64,000 nucleotides of DNA from Candidatus Thorarchaeota archaeon (GCA_029855935.1 JAGSHN010000019.1:41216-105215); one strand, 5' to 3'; counted from the stretch's first letter, positions 26,402-35,350 are shown. Numbers and translations are program-made. The notes: a model not told the origin generated them from the letters alone.

Positions 26402-27277
26402 ATGGGTGAACAGTACGAGGTATTTCTTGGCTGCGCCATTCCAAGCCGGTTCAACAACTATGAGAGCTCTATGCGAGCTGTTGCAGAGGCTCTTGACATC
26501 GAGCTACTCGACTTTGAGGGCGCCTCGTGTTGTGGGACTGTTGTGCTCAAGTCCATAGACGAAACGAGTTGGCTGGCCCTGTCTGGCCGGAATCTCGCTC
26601 TGGCCGAGAGCCGTGGTCACAACGTCGTGACACCCTGCAACGGGTGCTATGGTTCTCTCAGGGACACGCATCATGTGCTCACCGAGAACGAGGAGCATCG
26701 CAATACAATCAACAAGGTCCTGGGCAAGCTCGGACTGGAGTTCAAGGGATCGGTGCAGGTGCGTCACTTTGTCGAGGTGCTGTACGACCTGCGTGATAGA
26801 ATCAGGGAGAGGATTGTGAGGCCTCTGGAGGGACTACGTATCGCCTTCCATCCGGGTTGCCATCTCATCCGCCCGTCCAATGTCACTGGGTTCGACGATC
26901 CGGAGCTACCGCGTAAGGTCGATGAGCTGTTAGAACTGACAGGCGCGAAGAGCATATACTGGCCGCTGAAGCTGAGATGCTGTGGCTCTCCTCTCCTCAT
27001 TGCGAGTGAGGATGTCGCGATGAGAATACTCCGCGAGAAGATGCAGTCCGCAAAGGACTCCGGTGCCAATTGTGTGGTGACGAACTGTCCCGCCTGTCAC
27101 ACACAGTTTGATGTCCAGGCATTGGGCCTGACGAATGAGGCGGGCGAGTCGCTGGAGCTTCCGGCTCTTTTTGTCACGCAGGTGCTGGGCCTCGCGATGG
27201 GTCTCGATCCTGAGCCTCTAGGCCTTGATCTGAACAGGGTCCCGCTCGACCCCATTGCAGATATCCTGGGCATCTGA
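26402..27277 (+). CDS. hdrB: Heterodisulfide reductase subunit B-like protein (copy 3)
   Basis: A 291-residue HdrB. Cys motifs: FLGCAIPSRFN, SCCGTV, PCNGCYG; then HPGCHLI, RCCGSPL, TNCPACHTQ. The residues after each CC pair (GTV, GSP) differ from the PAPG/GAGG of copies 1 and 2 and are closer to canonical methanogen HdrB, so this copy may have a different substrate. Terminal gene of the hdrA1 operon. Confidence 0.92.
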   Translation: MGEQYEVFLGCAIPSRFNNYESSMRAVAEALDIELLDFEGASCCGTVVLKSIDETSWLALSGRNLALAESRGHNVVTPCNGCYGSLRDTHHVLTENEEHRNTINKVLGKLGLEFKGSVQVRHFVEVLYDLRDRIRERIVRPLEGLRIAFHPGCHLIRPSNVTGFDDPELPRKVDELLELTGAKSIYWPLKLRCCGSPLLIASEDVAMRILREKMQSAKDSGANCVVTNCPACHTQFDVQALGLTNEAGESLELPALFVTQVLGLAMGLDPEPLGLDLNRVPLDPIADILGI

Positions 27278-27302
27278 GTGGAAATCGTCGACGCGTTTCT
27301 AT

Positions 27303-27884
27303 TCACTCTGCCGGCTCAGTCTGGAGTTTGCTCTCTCCGTAGAAGAGCTCCCCAATCTGTCTCATTGCATCCCTGACACATTCTCTCTTCCCACTGACGA
27401 GGAGGTGTCTGTCGCCATCAAGGCATATCAGGACCCTGCAGTGCTCGGCGAGTTCGGAGATCACCTCGACGGGTATGTCCTCCGGGAGACGTATCCTGAA
27501 GAATCCCACATCCTTCTCACGGGGCAGCTCCGTGATTGGCGTGGTCGGCTCCTGCTCTGGCAACGGGACCTCACCGTGCAGGGCGGCGTCAAAGCGCTCC
27601 TCCCACGATCTGCGATACTCCACCCCACCGCTCTCCTCGGCCCAGACCATCAGCATCTCGCGCAGTGAGTAGATCTTCTCCTCCATCTCAGTCCTCAACT
27701 GAGCATCAGCACCCTCTGTGGCACTGATGACATCCCTGTACGATCGCAGGTACTCAATGACCATCTTGCTATTGCGAAGGTCAGCATAGGTCAGGCTCGG
27801 TATGAAGACGCCTCTCTTCGTGAGCTCGCCCAGTAGGTCGTTGAGAACGACCCAGCACGCGGCGAGCTCCTCTATAGACACCAT
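27303..27884 (-). CDS. Conserved archaeal protein, possibly DUF2096-like
   Basis: A 193-residue protein with an all-helical N-terminal half (~1-100: EELAACWVVLNDLLGELTKRG...LRNSKMVIEYLRSY) and an alpha/beta C-terminal half (~125-185) with a VGFFRIRLPEDIPVEVISELAEHCRVL stretch. It reminds me of the archaeal DUF2096 family, but I cannot verify this. It is nestled between hdrB3 and hdrA2, 10 bases downstream of... that is, just preceding in coordinates the hdrA2 stop; on the minus strand it follows hdrA2's neighbourhood as the distal gene. Co-transcription with hdrA2 suggests an Hdr-related accessory role (inference). Confidence 0.55.
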   Translation of the reverse strand: MVSIEELAACWVVLNDLLGELTKRGVFIPSLTYADLRNSKMVIEYLRSYRDVISATEGADAQLRTEMEEKIYSLREMLMVWAEESGGVEYRRSWEERFDAALHGEVPLPEQEPTTPITELPREKDVGFFRIRLPEDIPVEVISELAEHCRVLICLDGDRHLLVSGKRECVRDAMRQIGELFYGESKLQTEPAE

Positions 27885-27894
27885 TGCTACTCAC

Positions 27895-30800
27895 TCACTC
27901 CCGCAGCATCTCGGCAATCTGCTCCATGTAGCTCTTCTCGCGCCACCATCTGAGGTCACGCGCGCCAGTCGGGCATATAGCTGCACAGGCGCCACAGCCT
28001 TGGCATCGCATCTCATCAGTGACGCTCTTCTTCACTCCGGGAGCCACCTCTATCATGCTGATTGCGTCATAGGGGCATATCTCGGAGTAGTGGCACAGGT
28101 CACAGCCGACACACAGTTCCTCGTCGACCACTGCCGTGAGCAGCTCTATGTCGACCTTTCCGAGAGTCAGCGGAACGACCGCCTGACTCGCTGCGCCTCT
28201 TGCCTGATTCACCGAGTCAGAGACGTTCTTTGCATAGGTCACTCCGAGAAAGACTCCTGGGACGGTGGTCTCCACGGGCCTGAACTTCATATGCATCTCT
28301 GCGAGGAACCCGTCCTGTCCTCTGTTGATACCAAGGGCCTTGACAAGGTCATTGACATCGTGTGGCGCCTCGAGTCCGAGAGCAAGGACGACCATATCAG
28401 ACTTGATCTTGAATGTCTTCTGTGTGAGAGTGTCGTAGATGGTCACAATGGCGCCGTCGCCATCCGGGTCTCTATCAACAGTCACAGGACGTTCTCGCAC
28501 CCAGCGCAGATAGGTGATCCCCATCTGCCTGTTCCCGCGCCACATCTCCTCCATCTTGTTGCCGAACGGCCGTATGTGTTCCTTGTAGGCCGAGAAGATT
28601 CTGATGTCCGGGAACTTCTCCTTGAGTTCTCTCTGGAGCGTGATCACAGCCGAACAGCAGACGCGTGAGCAGTACCTATTGCCCTCTCCCGGGTTCTGTC
28701 TCGATCCGACGCAGTGAATGAAGACAGGGTTCTTGGGTGGAGTCTTCAACTCACCGTTACGTAGCCGCCGCTCCAGCTCCAGAGTCGTGATGACAGCCGG
28801 CACCTCGCCCCAGCCATATTCGCCCTGCTTCGGTTCGTACGTGTCAGTGCCAACGGTGATGACAACCGTGCCGACACGATAGGTTGTTCGTTCTCCAGTC
28901 TCGACGTTCTCGACAGTGATGTCATAGTTACCATAGCTGCCGTCACGTGCCACTGGCTTGGACTTGAACACGACCTCAATGCGTCTATTGCGCTCAATCC
29001 TACCGACAAGGTCCTCCACTATCTCACTTGCGGGCGTGAGGTCCGGGAAGAGGCGATACAGCTCGTTAAGGCGTCCGCCAAGTCTGTCGGTCTTCTCTAC
29101 AAGGACGACATCGAATCCCTTCTTCGCAATGTCCAGTGCGGCAGTCATCCCCGAAACGCCGCCACCGATGACCATCACGCGTCGGGTGACCTCAACGGTC
29201 TTGACGGGGACTTCCTCGTTGTTGATGGCCTTGGCGACACCACTGCGGATCATATCCTGCGCCTTCTCCTGACGCACTTCCGGTGGCGCGTGAGCGTTGA
29301 CTAGGGCCAACTGCTCCCGCAGGCCAACGGGGCCGACGAGGTAGTATCCCGATAGCCCTGCTCTCTCAAGGGCGCGTCTGAACGTCTGCTCGTGCTGGAG
29401 CGGCGAGCAGGAGCCGACGACGACCCGATTGAGCTTATGTTCCTTGATGGCCTCTGTTATCAGTTCTTGTCCTGGGTCACTGCACATGAAGAGATAGTCA
29501 GTACTGTATACCACATGCGGGAGGCTCTTCGCCCACTCAGCCAGCCCTGGCGAGTCGATGACATTACCGATGATGCCACCGCAGTGGCAGATGAACACGC
29601 CGACCCTTGGCTCATCGCCGACCTCTATGGGCTCGATATCAGGTGGAGGCGCTGGCTCCGGGAGCGGGAGAATTGAATTGGCCACCATTGCCACACCCTT
29701 GCCCTCATTGACCGTGTCAGTGCCATCGCGTGGGCCATGGGCGCAGCCTGCGACGTAGATGCCGGGGCGTGTTGTCTCAAGGGCTGCAGTATTGGGGTGT
29801 CTCTCCTTTATCCATCCATTCTCATCAATCTCTATCTTTAGTAGCTTTGCAAGCTCCTCGTGACCCTGATTGGGACGGAAACTCGAGTTAAGCACAACCA
29901 TCGAGATCTTCTCTAGCTCCTTTATCTCGCCAGTCTCCGTGTCCTCAATCTTGACGAAGAGGTCGTGCGTGTCTGGGTCCTCTGAGATCTCGGCGACGCG
30001 GCCTCGGATGAACTTGATGCCCTGATTGTGCTGGGAGTCCCAGAGGAACTCCTCAAGGGCCTTACCCGCCGTCCGCAGGTCCATGTAGGTGTAGATTATC
30101 TCACAGTGGTCCTCCGGATAGTGCATCCTTGTGACCTGTGCCAACTTCAGTCCAAAGGAGCAACACACTCTGTTGCAGTGCTGGCTGTATCCCTGAATCT
30201 CCCCTCGCACGTCTCTGCTGCCTACACAGTTGATGAACAGTATCCTCTCGGGCTCTCTGCCATCGGAGGGTCTCACCATGTGAGCATCGGTGGGTCCTGT
30301 TGGATGCGACATTCTATCGTACTCAAGACTGGTGACGACATTGGGGAAGATGCCATACCCGTACTCCCCGTAGTCTAGGGGCTTGTATTCCTGGAACCCT
30401 GTGGCCACGATGATGGCGCCAACCTTCAGGTCGATGAGCTTGTCCTTGTCGTCGTAATTGATACAATCCTGTGGGCAGACGCCTGCACAGGTCCCACAGC
30501 CTATACATGCCTCCCTGTCGATTGTTGCAATGAGCGGGACCTGCTGTGGGAAGTTCATATAGATGGCCTTTCGCAATGACAGACCGTGATTGTACTCATC
30601 TGGTACCTCTACGGGGCACGCCCGGATGCACATCTGGCAACCAGTACACTTCTCCTCGTCGACGTATCGAGCCCTCTTTCTTATGGTGACGGTGAAATTA
30701 CCCTTTGAGCCCCTGACTTTCTCCACAGTCGAGAGTGCGTAGATTGTGATGTTTGGATGCTTGCCCACGAATGATGTCAGCGGTGTCATCACGCAGGCCG

Positions 30801-31002
30801 AACACTCGAGTGCGGGAAAGATCTTGTAGATGGCAACGTAGTTTCCGCCGATGTTCACAGTCCTCTCTATCATGTGGACATGGTATCCACTGTTCGCAAG
30901 GTCCAGGGCAGCATTGATGCCAGCCATTCCCCCGCCAATGACGAGGACATCCCTGGGTCTGCTGCCAGTCGAGTCGGGCCTCTCGGCTGATTGGCTCACC
31001 AT
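27895..31002 (-). CDS. hdrA: Double-length HdrA (no MvhD domain)
   Basis: A 1035-residue protein built of two HdrA-like units. Unit 1: FAD motif VIGGGMAGINAALD (~21-34), ferredoxin motifs CTGCQMCIRACP and CIGCGTCAGVCPQD, then CNRVCC. Unit 2 from ~465: VFICHCGGIIG, second FAD motif VIGGGVSGMTAALD, YCSRVCC, and closing motifs CVGCDLCHYSEICPYDA and CQGCGACAAICPTGA. The first closing motif has an extra residue in the Cys spacing (CxxCxxxxxxC). It lacks the MvhD domain of hdrA1, so it likely uses a different electron input. The DUF2096-like gene at 27303 follows it on the same strand with a 10-base gap. Confidence 0.92.
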   Translation of the reverse strand: MVSQSAERPDSTGSRPRDVLVIGGGMAGINAALDLANSGYHVHMIERTVNIGGNYVAIYKIFPALECSACVMTPLTSFVGKHPNITIYALSTVEKVRGSKGNFTVTIRKRARYVDEEKCTGCQMCIRACPVEVPDEYNHGLSLRKAIYMNFPQQVPLIATIDREACIGCGTCAGVCPQDCINYDDKDKLIDLKVGAIIVATGFQEYKPLDYGEYGYGIFPNVVTSLEYDRMSHPTGPTDAHMVRPSDGREPERILFINCVGSRDVRGEIQGYSQHCNRVCCSFGLKLAQVTRMHYPEDHCEIIYTYMDLRTAGKALEEFLWDSQHNQGIKFIRGRVAEISEDPDTHDLFVKIEDTETGEIKELEKISMVVLNSSFRPNQGHEELAKLLKIEIDENGWIKERHPNTAALETTRPGIYVAGCAHGPRDGTDTVNEGKGVAMVANSILPLPEPAPPPDIEPIEVGDEPRVGVFICHCGGIIGNVIDSPGLAEWAKSLPHVVYSTDYLFMCSDPGQELITEAIKEHKLNRVVVGSCSPLQHEQTFRRALERAGLSGYYLVGPVGLREQLALVNAHAPPEVRQEKAQDMIRSGVAKAINNEEVPVKTVEVTRRVMVIGGGVSGMTAALDIAKKGFDVVLVEKTDRLGGRLNELYRLFPDLTPASEIVEDLVGRIERNRRIEVVFKSKPVARDGSYGNYDITVENVETGERTTYRVGTVVITVGTDTYEPKQGEYGWGEVPAVITTLELERRLRNGELKTPPKNPVFIHCVGSRQNPGEGNRYCSRVCCSAVITLQRELKEKFPDIRIFSAYKEHIRPFGNKMEEMWRGNRQMGITYLRWVRERPVTVDRDPDGDGAIVTIYDTLTQKTFKIKSDMVVLALGLEAPHDVNDLVKALGINRGQDGFLAEMHMKFRPVETTVPGVFLGVTYAKNVSDSVNQARGAASQAVVPLTLGKVDIELLTAVVDEELCVGCDLCHYSEICPYDAISMIEVAPGVKKSVTDEMRCQGCGACAAICPTGARDLRWWREKSYMEQIAEMLRE

Positions 31003-31053
31003 TTGACCTCTGCTCCAAGTCTCGGCTGTAGTGTCGTGTTGAACGGGCTCGGC

Positions 31054-31062
31054 GATATAACG
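31054..31062 (-). promoter_or_regulatory. TATA box of hdrA2
   Basis: Minus strand reads CGTTATATC 52-60 bases before the hdrA2 ATG at 31002. Confidence 0.45.
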
Positions 31063-31118
31063 ATTGTGTCATGACAGTCATCCCCGCCCGTGCTCGACCC
31101 TCCGCCGTCACATATCAA

Positions 31119-31128
31119 TGTATAAAAC
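31119..31128 (+). promoter_or_regulatory. TATA box of the coiled-coil gene
   Basis: TGTATAAAAC lies 34-43 bases before the GTG at 31162. With the hdrA2 box it forms a divergent promoter pair. Confidence 0.5.
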
Positions 31129-31161
31129 GGGTGACAGACAGAGAGGGAGGTGGTGTCCCTT

Positions 31162-31485
31162 GTGGCTGAGGATGAGAATAAAGAGTCAGCAGACTCTGAG
31201 CGCATTCGCAAGTCCCTGTCGCAGATTGTCGAGCAGCTCGAGCCCGCACCCGGCTCAAGTGGCGGGTGGGGCAGAGTACTATCCGAGCATCGTGCTCAGT
31301 GGGAGGAGTTGAAGAAGCAGATTCACGAGCGTCAGTCCTCGCTGAAGGCCCTTGTCCGCCGCAAGAGGGCCGGAGAGATCACTCCCGAGGAATTTGAGGC
31401 ACAGTACCAACAGATACAGGACGAGCTGACAGAGCTCGAGTTCAGAGTCTACAATCTCCGACTTGGCACCGATGTCCGTCCGTGA
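31162..31485 (+). CDS. Small coiled-coil protein of unknown function
   Basis: A 107-residue protein. GTG 31162 is chosen because GAGGTGG lies eight bases upstream; GTGs at 31150/31153 fall inside that ribosome-binding site. Charged N-terminus, a Pro/Gly break (~30-40), then a long heptad-patterned helix (~48-100) containing LVRRKRAGEITPEEFEAQYQQIQDELTEL. That stretch resembles a short SHOCT-like helical hairpin. No family recognised. Divergent from hdrA2 and convergent with the metal-binding protein gene. Confidence 0.6.
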   Translation: MAEDENKESADSERIRKSLSQIVEQLEPAPGSSGGWGRVLSEHRAQWEELKKQIHERQSSLKALVRRKRAGEITPEEFEAQYQQIQDELTELEFRVYNLRLGTDVRP

Positions 31486-31519
31486 CCCTGACAACACAGG
31501 GCGTGGGCGCGGGTGCAGA

Positions 31520-32560
31520 CTACTCCTCCTGTGCTCGGCGTACGATTATCACACCCTCTATCACAGCGACCACGGCCAGCACCACCGATAGAGCGCCGAG
31601 GGCAATTGTGATTGTCCGCTCCGAGAGGCCATTGGTCTCCTGCGAAGTCAGCGCATTAATCAACACGCCCAGATTGTACGACATCAGCGTCACATAGTCT
31701 GCAGTGCCAGTGAATACGGCTCTCCACCAGACTACAGGGGCTCCTGTGTCACTTGAGAGCTGCTCAGCAAACTGTCCAGCAGTCTGCAGATCTCCTACGT
31801 CCGAACCGAGAATCAGGTCAATGCTGCCGTTCTGAAGACCCTGCTGAATATCGAGGAGCCTTGGTCCGGATATGAAGACGTTCTCTCCCTCCTGCAGCAC
31901 CGCCTCGACAGTGACTCCGAAGGCCTCCGCGATATACGCCTCTGCTGGGAAGATGACCACCGCACGAAGTTCTGAGAGGTGATGCTCATCACTCATCTCG
32001 CCTATGAAGGACGTGAGATGGGCAACGCTACGGACAAAGTTGTCAAAGTTCAGGCGATAGTAGTCCGCGTCTGCAGGGTCCATGTCCGACAGCGCAGCCA
32101 GTGTGGCGTTTGCAATGGCTATCGCATTGTCTGGCAGCAGCCAGTAGCCGTGCGGGTTCAGCTCCTGACTGTCACTGCGTCCCGGGAATACTGACAGGGC
32201 GGCTCCTCTCTCCTCATAGTCCTCAATGGACACGTAGGGTGTCCCCGTCTGCGAGACTATGTCCTGTTCCCACGGGAAGTGTCCCGTCAGAACGAGCAGG
32301 TCCGCACTGTTCGCCTTCTCGACAATCTGCGGCGTTGCCGTGAAGGAGTGCGGCTCGACTCCCTCTGGGAGCATCACCTCAACATCCACGATGTCTCCAC
32401 CGACCTCGCTGACAATCGAGCCCAGAGGGGTTATCGCGACCGCCACTTGGACTTGGGCATCTCCAGAGGTCTGTGCCCGCACTGGTGGCATCGTCATCGT
32501 GATCATTCCGAGCAGCAACAGCAGAACGACCCCAATGACTACCGTCTGCACGCGACGCAT
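31520..32560 (-). CDS. Metal ABC transporter substrate-binding protein (ZnuA/TroA family)
   Basis: A 346-residue extracellular binding protein of cluster A-I. ATG 32560 has AGGTGGGTGAT immediately upstream; an ATG at 32584 is possible. The signal (~3-22) ends near VRAQ. ITPLGSIVSEVGGD, EGVEPHSFTATPQ (first His ligand), LNPHGYWLLPDNA (second His) and SDEHHL follow the ZnuA pattern. Unusually, it ends in a transmembrane helix (~318-340) and a short basic tail, so it is membrane-anchored at its C-terminus rather than by a lipid. The ATPase and permease genes are divergent at 33104 and 33900. Confidence 0.88.
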   Translation of the reverse strand: MRRVQTVVIGVVLLLLLGMITMTMPPVRAQTSGDAQVQVAVAITPLGSIVSEVGGDIVDVEVMLPEGVEPHSFTATPQIVEKANSADLLVLTGHFPWEQDIVSQTGTPYVSIEDYEERGAALSVFPGRSDSQELNPHGYWLLPDNAIAIANATLAALSDMDPADADYYRLNFDNFVRSVAHLTSFIGEMSDEHHLSELRAVVIFPAEAYIAEAFGVTVEAVLQEGENVFISGPRLLDIQQGLQNGSIDLILGSDVGDLQTAGQFAEQLSSDTGAPVVWWRAVFTGTADYVTLMSYNLGVLINALTSQETNGLSERTITIALGALSVVLAVVAVIEGVIIVRRAQEE

Positions 32561-32592
32561 ATCACCCACCTTTCGTTCTCGCATCGTAAGTG

Positions 32593-32652
32593 TTATTAAC
32601 AGCTGTGTACGAGATTATTAACGTTAATAGAACGTGTGTTGTGAGTTATTAA
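32593..32652. promoter_or_regulatory. Divergent control region with TTATTAA repeats and a 14-base palindrome
   Basis: The 142-base gap between the binding-protein gene and the NikR-like gene holds three TTATTAA copies (32593-32599, 32615-32621, 32646-32652) and the perfect palindrome TATTAACGTTAATA at 32616-32629. It is strikingly AT-rich against its surroundings. The palindrome is a candidate site for the adjacent ribbon-helix-helix regulator; some of the repeats may double as TATA elements for the two divergent units. Confidence 0.5.
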
Positions 32653-32702
32653 GACTTTCGAAGGGCCCCACGCTGAGGGGTGACCGATCGGAGGTGTCAT
32701 GA

Positions 32703-33098
32703 GTGCCGATTGTTGCTGTCTCAATGCCGGAGTCTGACCTCAGGGAGCTTGAGAGGCTTCGAGAGCGAGGAGGCTTCTCCAGCAGATCGGAGGTCGTGAG
32801 ACGAGCCCTCCAGGTTCTCAATGCCGAGCACAGGCGCCTTGATGAGTTGGCAGGCCAGGTGACCGTGATTGTGGCAGTGACGTACTCCGTCAAGGGGCGC
32901 TCAGCCACATGCGACAGGGTCCAGCACGAGCACACTCGGCTGCTCAATGCGGTGATTCACTCGCATACCTGTGATGGGGCATGTATGGATGTGATGGTCG
33001 CCACTGGGGAGTCGGAAGAGATTCGCTCGTTCGTCAACAATCTACGTACACAGAGAGACGTCGCACAGATCTTCGTGAATATTGTGGAGGAGGGCTGA
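32703..33098 (+). CDS. nikR: NikR-type nickel-responsive regulator
   Basis: A 131-residue protein (GTG start, GGAGGTG six bases upstream). Residues 1-45 are a ribbon-helix-helix DNA-binding domain (VAVSMPESDLRELERLRERGGFSSRSEVVRRAL); the rest is an ACT-like metal-sensing domain. The high-affinity nickel ligands are in exact register with E. coli NikR: His75, His86, His88 and Cys94 (E. coli His76, His87, His89, Cys95). It precedes the ABC ATPase and permease in one operon and is divergent from the binding protein, so it very likely controls this transporter. Nickel demand is explained by the [NiFe] hydrogenase. Confidence 0.88.
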   Translation: MPIVAVSMPESDLRELERLRERGGFSSRSEVVRRALQVLNAEHRRLDELAGQVTVIVAVTYSVKGRSATCDRVQHEHTRLLNAVIHSHTCDGACMDVMVATGESEEIRSFVNNLRTQRDVAQIFVNIVEEG

Positions 33099-33103
33099 TA
33101 GAG

Positions 33104-33907
33104 ATGTCAGAGACGCTGCTTGAGGCTCATGGTCTTACGGTACGTTATCCGGAGGGAGAGGTGGCACTGAAGGATGTGACCTTCTCGGTCGAGACCCCAT
33201 CCTTTATGGCCATCATTGGGCCGAACGGCTCCGGCAAGAGCACCCTCCTCAAGACTGCGCTGGGACTGCTCCGGCCAATCTCGGGCTCAATTCGACTGCT
33301 CGGTCACGACTCGACTCGCGAGAGTGCTGCAATACGCAGGCTCGTACGATATGTGCCGCAGCGTGACCGCATAGAGCTCACAGTGCCCATCAAGGTGAAG
33401 GACATAGTACTGATGGGCAGGCTGTTGAAGAAGAGGCCTCCTCGCATAGCATCTCGCACCGACAAGAGAATTGCACACGAGGCGCTGCAGCGGGTCAATA
33501 TGGACGAGTTCTGGGACCATCCGTTCAACGAGCTGTCGGGCGGTCAGCGACAGCGCGTGCTGGTTGCTCGTGCGCTCGCAGCGGAGGGTCCTGTGTTGAT
33601 GCTGGACGAGCCTCTTGCAGGCACCGATGCTGAGAGTCAGAGGCTGATCGTGCAGGTCCTCGGCGAGTATCATACTGAGAATGATGTCAACATCATCATG
33701 GTCACTCACGACCTGAACCCAATCCACAGCTACGTCGACAACGTGCTTCTACTCCGACGTACGGTCATCGGTCTTGGAAAGCCCTGTGATGTGATGGATC
33801 CCGCACTGCTCACTCAGGTCTACGGGCATAGCGCAAGGGTCGTCGAGTATGCCGGTCACAGGTACTGCGTGACAAGAGACACGGGGGTTGATCGTCATCA
33901 TGATTGA
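33104..33907 (+). CDS. Metal ABC transporter ATP-binding protein (ZnuC type)
   Basis: A 267-residue ATPase starting at ATG 33104, six bases after the regulator. Walker A GPNGSGKST (~39-47), Q-loop VRYVPQRD, signature LSGGQRQRVLVARAL, Walker B VLMLDEPLAGTD and switch His in VTHDLN are intact. Sequence style is that of the zinc/manganese ABC family. Its end overlaps the permease start by eight bases. Confidence 0.92.
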   Translation: MSETLLEAHGLTVRYPEGEVALKDVTFSVETPSFMAIIGPNGSGKSTLLKTALGLLRPISGSIRLLGHDSTRESAAIRRLVRYVPQRDRIELTVPIKVKDIVLMGRLLKKRPPRIASRTDKRIAHEALQRVNMDEFWDHPFNELSGGQRQRVLVARALAAEGPVLMLDEPLAGTDAESQRLIVQVLGEYHTENDVNIIMVTHDLNPIHSYVDNVLLLRRTVIGLGKPCDVMDPALLTQVYGHSARVVEYAGHRYCVTRDTGVDRHHD

Positions 33908-34874
33908 GGGTCTACTATCGCTACTCTCCTCTCCCATTGTGTCGCGTGCCATCATTGGCGCGCTTCTCATTGCAGTGGTCGCATCCACCAGTGGCACGCT
34001 GCTCGTGTTTCGTGGGCTATCCTTTATGACATCGGGAGTTGCGCATGCAGCACTGGGTGGCGCTGCTCTAGGGCTGTATCTGCAGTACACCGGAATCGCA
34101 CCGTGGTTCGACCCGATCCTCGGCGCTCTGCTCTTCAGCACTCTTGTGGCGATGATAACAGGCTACGCAGGAGAGACTGGAATCTCTCAGAAGATGGAGG
34201 TCGCGGTTGGTGTCTCCTTTGCTCTCTCCATGAGTATCGCTGTCTTTCTGATGTACTATATCCCACCCACTCAGGTGCCACAGATATGGGGCTACTTGAT
34301 AGGGGACATCCTACTGTTGGACAATCTTGACCTTGTCCTGCTGGGCGGTACTGCGGTCCTCCTGGTTCTGCTCTTCATAGTGTTTCACAAGGAGTTCATC
34401 TACGTCAGCGTTGACATGGAGGGCTCCATTGCGCACGGTCTGAGTGCACGGGCGTACCACTATCTGATGTTGATCACGTCATCATTGGCAATCGCTCTTG
34501 CGACAAAGGCTGTGGGGGCCATCCTCGTCTATGCCATAATGGTAGCTCCCGCTGCTGCATCAAACGAGGTGGTCCGCTCTGTGCGCGGCGTCGTCGTGTC
34601 AGTGTTCATCATCGCTGTGCTGTCCGAGCTGGCGGGCCTGGCCGCGTCGTTCACCGTCAATGCCTCACCCAGCGCGATTGCAGGTATAATCGCAGCGATG
34701 TCCTACGTTGTGGCGATGCACATCAAGAAAGTCCGCGAGCACGCGAACTCCGATCTTGATGAGTTGGAGCTCGCTGTTCCGGGCCACGAGTATGGCCACG
34801 GCGGAGAGATGGGCGAACGAGATAGCAGTGGTGGGGATGAGAGCACAAGGGTGGTCTCGGAGGAGCCTGTCTGA
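33900..34874 (+). CDS. Metal ABC transporter permease (ZnuB type)
   Basis: A 324-residue polytopic protein of the ABC-3 family with about eight hydrophobic segments. Recognisable stretches: FRGLSFMTSGVAHAALGGAALGLYL (the conserved SHAxLPG-like region) and ALATKAVGAILVYAIMVAPAAASNEV, the cytoplasmic coupling region. ATG 33900 chosen; TTG 33888 is possible. A hydrophilic acidic tail (~285-324) with His residues is added after the last helix. Third gene of the regulator-ATPase-permease operon. Confidence 0.9.
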   Translation: MIEGLLSLLSSPIVSRAIIGALLIAVVASTSGTLLVFRGLSFMTSGVAHAALGGAALGLYLQYTGIAPWFDPILGALLFSTLVAMITGYAGETGISQKMEVAVGVSFALSMSIAVFLMYYIPPTQVPQIWGYLIGDILLLDNLDLVLLGGTAVLLVLLFIVFHKEFIYVSVDMEGSIAHGLSARAYHYLMLITSSLAIALATKAVGAILVYAIMVAPAAASNEVVRSVRGVVVSVFIIAVLSELAGLAASFTVNASPSAIAGIIAAMSYVVAMHIKKVREHANSDLDELELAVPGHEYGHGGEMGERDSSGGDESTRVVSEEPV

Positions 34875-34951
34875 CGCCATCTGTTCGGCCGCTTGTCGGT
34901 ATCTTTAAGTAAGGTGTCCCTGTCGGACGCACGAAGGTCGGTGAGACTACA

Positions 34952-35350
34952 GTGAGCCAAGACATGCCTGACAAGAGGGAACTGATGCGTTCGAACATCA
35001 TCACCCTCATCTTGACGATCATCCTGCTGGTGCTTGTCATCCTTCTCTGGATGTGGTCCTCTCCTGACATCGTCGATACGACTCTTGTCGGTGCGCTCAA
35101 CAACATCAATCCATATGTGACCTTTGTAATCGAGGTCCTCCTCCTGTTCGGAGTGTTCGTCTTTGCCACAGTGACTGTCGTCAATCTCCGACTCCAGCTG
35201 ACCGATGTCAGGGCTGGCTGGACCGAGGTTGTCGTGATGCTGATAGCGATTGCCATCGTCAGCTATCTCGCCTTTGGGGTCAATGCGATGGGTGCCACTC
35301 TGATCCTGTCGCTGGGCTTCGTTGGCTATCTGTATCTGCTGCAGGAGTGA
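34952..35350 (+). CDS. Small four-helix membrane protein
   Basis: A 132-residue protein (GTG 34952, GGTGAG six bases upstream) with four hydrophobic segments (~16-36, ~53-76, ~89-108, ~111-130) and little else. Not recognised. It lies 77 bases after the permease; a TATA-like CTTTAAGTA at about 34904-34911 suggests its own promoter. Confidence 0.6.
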   Translation: MSQDMPDKRELMRSNIITLILTIILLVLVILLWMWSSPDIVDTTLVGALNNINPYVTFVIEVLLLFGVFVFATVTVVNLRLQLTDVRAGWTEVVVMLIAIAIVSYLAFGVNAMGATLILSLGFVGYLYLLQE

